36,616 bases of DNA from Candidatus Latescibacterota bacterium (GTDB lineage: Bacteria; Latescibacterota; UBA2968; UBA8231): positions 1 to 36,616 of the forward strand of contig JADZBP010000030.1 of assembly GCA_020852055.1 (NCBI GenBank), written 5' to 3'. Each line of letters begins with the position of its first letter. The first letter of the stretch is position 1. Both the position numbers and the translations under genes were made by a program. Below the pieces are notes generated by a model. The model saw only the letters and a program-made list of their open reading frames with translations. It was not told the origin of the DNA and ran no database searches. Of the stretch, positions 33,301 through 36,616 are shown piece by piece.

Positions 33301-36037
33301 CCCCCCTGCCTTCGGGCCTGCCAGCCCCGTATGAAACAAACAAACCGCCCGGCTTCACCAGTTGGATGCTGTACCGGTACAGGTTGACCACGCGGCTCAG
33401 TTCGGTGTTGACCACCTCGACCACCTTCAGCCAGTCCGCCTCCTCCCGCATTTGCAGGATTTCACTGCGCACCCGCTGCAGACCCAGGTTGAGCGAGAGT
33501 TCCCACTCGCGCTGGGTGCGCTCGATAGCCAGGGCCACCTGCTCCCCCAGCCGGGCCAGCAACTCCAGGTCGTGGCCGGTGAACCGCCTCCGGCTGCCGC
33601 TGACACTCAACACCCCGGCGACCTGGCCGCCGCAGACCAGCGGCACCCCCATCACCCGGTCCAGTTGCGGACCGGCCGGCTCGATCAGCGAGTCTTTATA
33701 CAGGGCCTGATTCTGCGGCCCAAAGGGCGGAATGGGCTGGTCGTTCAACATCTGCGCTTCACCGGTGGCCAGGATCAGGCCGGCCGGGCCTTCCCCCGGG
33801 GCCACCCGCAGTTGCCGGTAGACCTCCCAGTGATGCCCAACCTGGGCTCTGGGCACCAGCACCTGCTCGCGGTCGTTGTAGAGGAAGATCCTCGCCCGCA
33901 GGCTCCCGGTCAGCCGGGCCGCCCCCTCGACCACGATCTGCAGCACCTGGTCCAGCTTCTCCGACTTGGCCATTGCCGAGATGCCTTCGGCGAGGGCTTC
34001 GGCCTCTCGGGCGCGCTGCGCCAGGTTTTTCAGATCCTCCTGGCGGCCAAAACCCTCGGAAAGCACCCCGGCCAGTTCCTGTAAAAACGCCAGATCTTCC
34101 GGAGAGAAGGCATGGGGATACCGGCTGTTGAGGGCCAGCGTCCCGGCGGAGAAGGGCACATCCACCACCGCCGCCACCGGGTGGCTCAGCTTGTCGGGCT
34201 CCCAGCCCTCGCGGAGCATGTCCTCGCGCTGCATATGGGGCCGGTACAGGAGCTTGCCAGCGCGCCAGAACTCGAAGATCTGCGGGTTGGTGGGCTCGAC
34301 CGTCGAACTCCACAACACCCAGCCCGGCCGGTCCTCCTGGTCGGGATAGTAGTAGTAATACTGCACGGCCCAGGGTTCGATGGTCGTGTCCACCACATTG
34401 AGCCCCACGTCGTCGAAGATGATGCCCACCGCAACCAGCTGCTGCCGGATGACGGTCAGTACCTGCAGCAGATCGTCGGCCTTCTCCATCCGCCACACCG
34501 CCTCGCGCACCTGCCGCACCGCCTCTTGCCGCTGCAGTTGGCGCAGGCGCAGGTAGGCTTCGGACATCACCTGGGCAAAACGCTGCAGCACCTGAATGTC
34601 CTGCTGGTTGAAGGCGTTTTCCCTGAGGCTGTTCATGGCCAGGGTGCCCCCGGCAAAGGGCACGTCGATAATGGCATTGATCTCCGGCCCGATGATATCG
34701 CCGTGCGCTTCGATGTCGGCGCGGCAGCGCCGGTAGAGCGGCTGGTTGCTGGTCACCACCTGTTCCAGGCTGGGCGGCCATTCCAGGGGAATACCCACCC
34801 CTTCCTCGTTGTGCGAGATGAAGTGCCCCGCGTGGCGGTTGGTCACCAACTGGACGCTGAACTGGTGCAGGTCCACCAGGTTCGCCAACTCCTCCCTGAC
34901 ATCGGTCACCACCCGGTGCCAATCGGCCTGGGCGCCCATCTCCAGGATCTGGCTGCGCACCCGCTGCACCGCCAGGTTGAGCGCCAGTTCGCGGGTATGC
35001 CGCGCCCGGTCGATGGCCAGGGCCGCCTGCGAGGCCAACCGTTCGAGCAGGACCAGATCGCGGTGGGTGCAGCGATGCCGTCGGCCGTAGACCGAAAGGG
35101 TGCCCAATACCTTTCCCCCTAACTTGAGGGGGGCCACTGCCCCGGTACCCCCGGTCACCTGCACCGACGCAGCCCGCAGGGCCTGGTTTTCCAGCCGCAG
35201 ATTCTGGTGCGCGAGGGTCTGGTCGTCGTAGAGCAACCCCTCGCCGGTAAGCAGGACCTGCCCCGACACGTCCTCTCCGGGCTGCAACCGCACCAGGCGG
35301 TACACCTCCCACTGGTGGCCCACATGGGCCCGGGGCACCAGCGCCTTTTCGAGTTCGTCGTAGAGAAAAAGGGTGGCCAACTCGGCGGAGGCCAGGCGGG
35401 TCGCCTCGTGCACCACCACCTGGAACACCTCCTCCAGACCGCTGGCGCCGGCCACCACCGCGATGGCCGCCGAGAGCACCTCGGCCTCCTGGGCCCGGCT
35501 CTCCAGGGCATGCAGATCGTCCAGGCGGCCAAAGCCTTCGGAGCAGAGAGTGGTCATCTCCTGCAACAACTCGAGGTCGGCATCCGAAAAGGCGTTGGGG
35601 GCGGTGCTGCTCACCGCCAGGGTGCCGTGGGAGAAGGGCGCATCGACCACCGAGCGGCGGTCGCCCATCTTGGCAGCCTCGTGGTAGGGATCGTCTTCGC
35701 GCAGGTCGGGCCGGTAGGCCAGTTGCTGGTTCTTCCAGATGGTTAGCAGGGCCGTGCCGGTCAGGTCGTGGTGTTTCCAGTTGCGCCACTCCCCCGAAGG
35801 CCGGCGGGAGTACCCCACGCCCGTGGGCGGCACGGTGCTGTCATCGATGACGTTGATGCCGAAGAAATCAAAGCGCAGGCCCAGGCTGCTCAGTCCCGAG
35901 CAGACCACCTGGACAAGCTGCTCCAGCTCGCGGTAATGCCGCAACTTCCAGATCTCGGCGCGCACCTGCTCGAAAATCTCGAACTTCAGGTCGCGGTGCG
36001 GACGCGGGCGGGGCAGGGACGGTCTCGTGCGACCCAT
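30398..36037 (-). CDS. Giant soluble hybrid histidine kinase with nine sensor modules
   Basis: 1879 residues reading from 36037 to 30398. The start ATG has no obvious ribosome-binding site, but the first sensor module begins about 20 residues in, so the start is reasonable. The sensor half is three tandem A-B-C units: about residues 21-500, 506-995 and 1000-1494. A and C are GAF-like with the VDxPFxxGTxA signature; B is a canonical GAF (LVPRAxVG, PGExxxG). A-type modules carry YRxDLxxxDPY in units 1 and 3; C-type carry YRRxRxxIE. The transmitter has H1522 ([12 protein letters not shown]), N box [16 protein letters not shown] and [15 protein letters not shown]-terminal receiver has D1815 (LDLSMPG) and K1861. 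No membrane segments. About twice the usual hybrid-kinase length. It is closely related to the kinase at 20869-23922. No dedicated response regulator is adjacent. Confidence 0.92.
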   Translation of the reverse strand: MGRTRPSLPRPRPHRDLKFEIFEQVRAEIWKLRHYRELEQLVQVVCSGLSSLGLRFDFFGINVIDDSTVPPTGVGYSRRPSGEWRNWKHHDLTGTALLTIWKNQQLAYRPDLREDDPYHEAAKMGDRRSVVDAPFSHGTLAVSSTAPNAFSDADLELLQEMTTLCSEGFGRLDDLHALESRAQEAEVLSAAIAVVAGASGLEEVFQVVVHEATRLASAELATLFLYDELEKALVPRAHVGHQWEVYRLVRLQPGEDVSGQVLLTGEGLLYDDQTLAHQNLRLENQALRAASVQVTGGTGAVAPLKLGGKVLGTLSVYGRRHRCTHRDLVLLERLASQAALAIDRARHTRELALNLAVQRVRSQILEMGAQADWHRVVTDVREELANLVDLHQFSVQLVTNRHAGHFISHNEEGVGIPLEWPPSLEQVVTSNQPLYRRCRADIEAHGDIIGPEINAIIDVPFAGGTLAMNSLRENAFNQQDIQVLQRFAQVMSEAYLRLRQLQRQEAVRQVREAVWRMEKADDLLQVLTVIRQQLVAVGIIFDDVGLNVVDTTIEPWAVQYYYYYPDQEDRPGWVLWSSTVEPTNPQIFEFWRAGKLLYRPHMQREDMLREGWEPDKLSHPVAAVVDVPFSAGTLALNSRYPHAFSPEDLAFLQELAGVLSEGFGRQEDLKNLAQRAREAEALAEGISAMAKSEKLDQVLQIVVEGAARLTGSLRARIFLYNDREQVLVPRAQVGHHWEVYRQLRVAPGEGPAGLILATGEAQMLNDQPIPPFGPQNQALYKDSLIEPAGPQLDRVMGVPLVCGGQVAGVLSVSGSRRRFTGHDLELLARLGEQVALAIERTQREWELSLNLGLQRVRSEILQMREEADWLKVVEVVNTELSRVVNLYRYSIQLVKPGGLFVSYGAGRPEGRGELHPVLVEAITTGKPAYRRNRAQIEANREGLNPEVQSVVDVPFLGGTIAMSSIRENGFADQDIQALERFAQVMSEAYRRLKELQRQEAVRQVREAVWLMGQPADLEQVLSVIREQLIINEFFFDSLGVGVVDRQGAYSLVRHFNWQNTPEGGKWVTWTDQVADDCHLIQRFWEGGELVYRRDLLAADPYGEAEIFLSYNIRCVVDIPFSHGTLAVTSKAPSAFADDDIELLEELAMVLSEGFRRLDDLRQLEQRAQEAEALASAIDAVYRFTDPEQRLQEIVRQVRELVEAQRCMLLLYDEGTGTLVPHAREGYGEEAMQLRIPPGEGLTGHVYLTGKVYFNQSLPDLQLKPLSPRNQALLEQSFKGSAMGPSAGIPLKLGGQVIGTVVAGQVGRVLGERDLLLLERLAAQASLAIERSWHERELALNLALQRVRNEILEMQKTSDWEGVVRSVHRELSKVVEFWFCSIQFIDQATGTFTYYTTIFSPEDWHLQGQEQLPLPPSLRKVLETDQVLYRRTRAEVEYFQDEVKPEACSIVDVPFPGGTVAMNSTRENAFSDEDIRVLKRFAQIVSEGYRRLQDLQQLAQARQRLQQSQKLEAVGQLTAGIAHNFNNLLQANLGNINLAMLSSSPEVQAYLQDADAAAMRGADLVRQLMLFARAEVKETPFRAVDLGAVIADTVSLCRKTLDRRIELQVELPAGLPLVQADTGQLEQVLLNLYLNARDALEAASRSAPWIRTAARVAFPGGAGGEEGQRYVCIEVSDNGTGMDAGTRERIFEPFFTTKEVGKGTGLGLATAYGILQRHQGWIECQSEPGVGTTFSLFLPAGEGAEAKLEAAPSGDREQLPGGTETLMVVDDEELVRRSTSRLFTDLGYRVLVAADGLSCLELFDEHRSGIDLVVLDLSMPGISGREVFKQLKAQQPQLKVIVFTGYAADPAEFAGLAQLVAKPFSLRQLAELVRRTLDAD
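31556..35977 (-). repeat. Three tandem sensor units within the giant kinase gene
   Basis: Protein-level repeat with a period of about 490 residues (about 1.47 kb): unit 1 at 34538-35977, unit 2 at 33053-34522, unit 3 at 31556-33040. Anchors recur in register: VRAEIW/VREAVW at residues 25, 510 and 1004, and [27 protein letters not shown] at 359, 855 and 1345. The copies have diverged well, so the duplications are old rather than assembly artefacts. Confidence 0.88.
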
Positions 36038-36064
36038 GGCTGCTGCCGATTCGGAGGGAAGAGA

Positions 36065-36117
36065 TGGAACCTGCGTGGCTGTTTTGGTAATTTAAGCAAG
36101 GCCGCAGCCGCGTTCCA
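36065..36117. promoter_or_regulatory. Symmetric divergent promoter region
   Basis: TGGAAC (36065-36070), 17 nt, TAATTTA (36088-36094), 17 nt, GTTCCA (36112-36117): an exact dyad centred on 36091. Read on the + strand it offers TGGAAC-N17-TAATTT for the hydrolase gene at 36164. Read on the - strand it offers TGGAAC-N17-TAAATT for the kinase gene starting at 36037. The -10 elements overlap, so only one direction could fire at a time. The match to -35 consensus is poor (3/6). Confidence 0.45.
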
Positions 36118-36163
36118 CCGCCGCGCCGTTCAGGGCACCACCCCTCACCCCGGAGAACACCGC

Positions 36164-36616
36164 ATGTCAGACGAGCCCTTGCTCCTGGAACAGGCCTTCG
36201 GCAGTGAACCCATCGGCCTGAAGACCAACGCCGTGCGCTGGCTGCAGAAGCAGGTGATGGCGCAGTCCCTGACCCTGCCGCGCCACTTCGCCACCCGCGA
36301 GGCCTGGGAAGGCTTCCGCGCCCGGCTGCGCGCCGAGTTGCCCGGGGTCATCGGCCTACCCGTCTTTCCGCCGCTGGGAGAGAGCCTGGTGCGGGCCCGC
36401 CTCCAGGTGGGCGAACACGCCTGGTGCGAACGGGTGGACGTAGCGGTGGACGAGGAATACGCCATCCCCGCCTTTGTCTTCAGCCCCAAAGCCCCGGCCA
36501 CCACCGCCCGGCCGGCCCTGGTGTGGAACCCCGGCTGGCCCGAGGACAAATGGAAGCCGGCGTACCAGCACTTTGCCCTGCGCATGGTGCGCCACGGTTT
36601 TGTGGTGCTCATCCCC
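36164..36616 (+). CDS. Alpha/beta-hydrolase-like esterase (3' partial)
   Basis: ATG 36164 with CGGAGAAC upstream; the frame stays open for 151 codons to the end of the window, so the C-terminal part is missing. The N-terminal 80 residues are helical with several Trp, Arg and Glu. From about residue 85 a beta strand set begins (VGEHAWCERVDVAVD, AIPAFVFSP), followed by RPALVWNPGWPEDKW and VRHGFVVLIP. This is the start of an alpha/beta-hydrolase core like acetylxylan-esterase or dienelactone-hydrolase-type proteins, where the Gly-Trp after the first core strand forms the oxyanion region. The catalytic Ser, Asp and His would lie beyond the window. No signal peptide. Divergent from the giant kinase, with a shared regulatory region; possibly a further carbohydrate-related gene. 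Confidence 0.7.
   Translation, partial: MSDEPLLLEQAFGSEPIGLKTNAVRWLQKQVMAQSLTLPRHFATREAWEGFRARLRAELPGVIGLPVFPPLGESLVRARLQVGEHAWCERVDVAVDEEYAIPAFVFSPKAPATTARPALVWNPGWPEDKWKPAYQHFALRMVRHGFVVLIP

Noticed and set aside
33759..35789. Other-frame 676-codon reading frame within the giant kinase gene
   Set aside because: Same strand, different frame, repetitive Gly/Arg/Ala/Pro composition and no motifs; it lies entirely inside the well-supported kinase frame.
31556..35977. Triplicated kinase sensor as an assembly error
   Set aside because: The three units differ throughout, with different lengths and loops, so they cannot be collapsed or duplicated reads.
36065..36080. Sigma-54 promoter (TGGAAC-N5-TGGCT) before the hydrolase gene
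   Set aside because: The GG and GC doublets have the right 12-base spacing, but other positions match poorly and the symmetric -10-type arrangement explains the region better; no sigma-54 activator is encoded here.

Overview
The window is a strongly GC-rich bacterial segment with almost every base in use. It holds 18 complete genes and two partial ones. All are on the + strand except one very large kinase gene near the right end. The best lineage guess is Latescibacterota or a neighbouring FCB-group phylum. This rests on a secreted protein ending in a PNPFNP-type FlgD-like/type IX secretion sorting domain, on a large family of divergent uroporphyrinogen-decarboxylase-fold (URO-D) proteins, and on cytoplasmic GH116-like and other glycosidase-like genes. 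It is an inference from gene content, not from a marker gene. No rRNA, tRNA, CRISPR array, transposase, integrase or replication origin was seen.

Layout. (1) 1-1375: the 3' end of a secreted cohesin-dockerin-sorting-domain protein, closed by a strong terminator. (2) 1576-3613: two overlapping URO-D-fold genes, then a small exported protein at 3784-4377. (3) 4530-18775: a long co-directional run with gaps of 22 bp or less, except for one 150-bp structured repeat. It encodes four more URO-D-fold proteins, a DUF6259-like glycosidase-like protein, a GH116-like protein, a D-2-hydroxyacid dehydrogenase and two further glycosidase-like proteins. (4) 18900-23922: a signalling pair, a REC-HDOD response regulator and a soluble hybrid histidine kinase, with its own promoter and terminator. 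(5) 23991-30390: a sialidase-like protein, a second GH116-like protein, an unrecognised protein, the second copy of the 150-bp repeat, and a mannonate-dehydratase-like (UxuA) enzyme. (6) 30398-36037, minus strand: an 1879-residue hybrid kinase whose sensor half is three tandem copies of a three-module unit. (7) 36164 to the end: the start of an alpha/beta-hydrolase-like gene, divergent from the giant kinase across a strikingly symmetric promoter region. The non-coding gaps are all 200 bp or shorter.

How the genes may work together (inference). None of the glycosidase-like or URO-D-fold proteins has a signal peptide, so the set looks like an intracellular pathway that processes an imported glycoside. 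The mannonate dehydratase points to a hexuronate branch. The six URO-D-fold proteins may act on methyl groups or carboxylates, but no corrinoid protein or activase is present, and most lack the usual His-x-Cys...Cys zinc site. One GH116-like gene on each side of the signalling pair, and one structured repeat inside each operon, suggest that the two operons belong to one regulon. The most novel-looking items are the URO-D/glycosidase locus, the compensatory-mutation-supported repeat, and the tandem sensor architecture built on a GAF-like module with a VDxPFxxGTxA signature.
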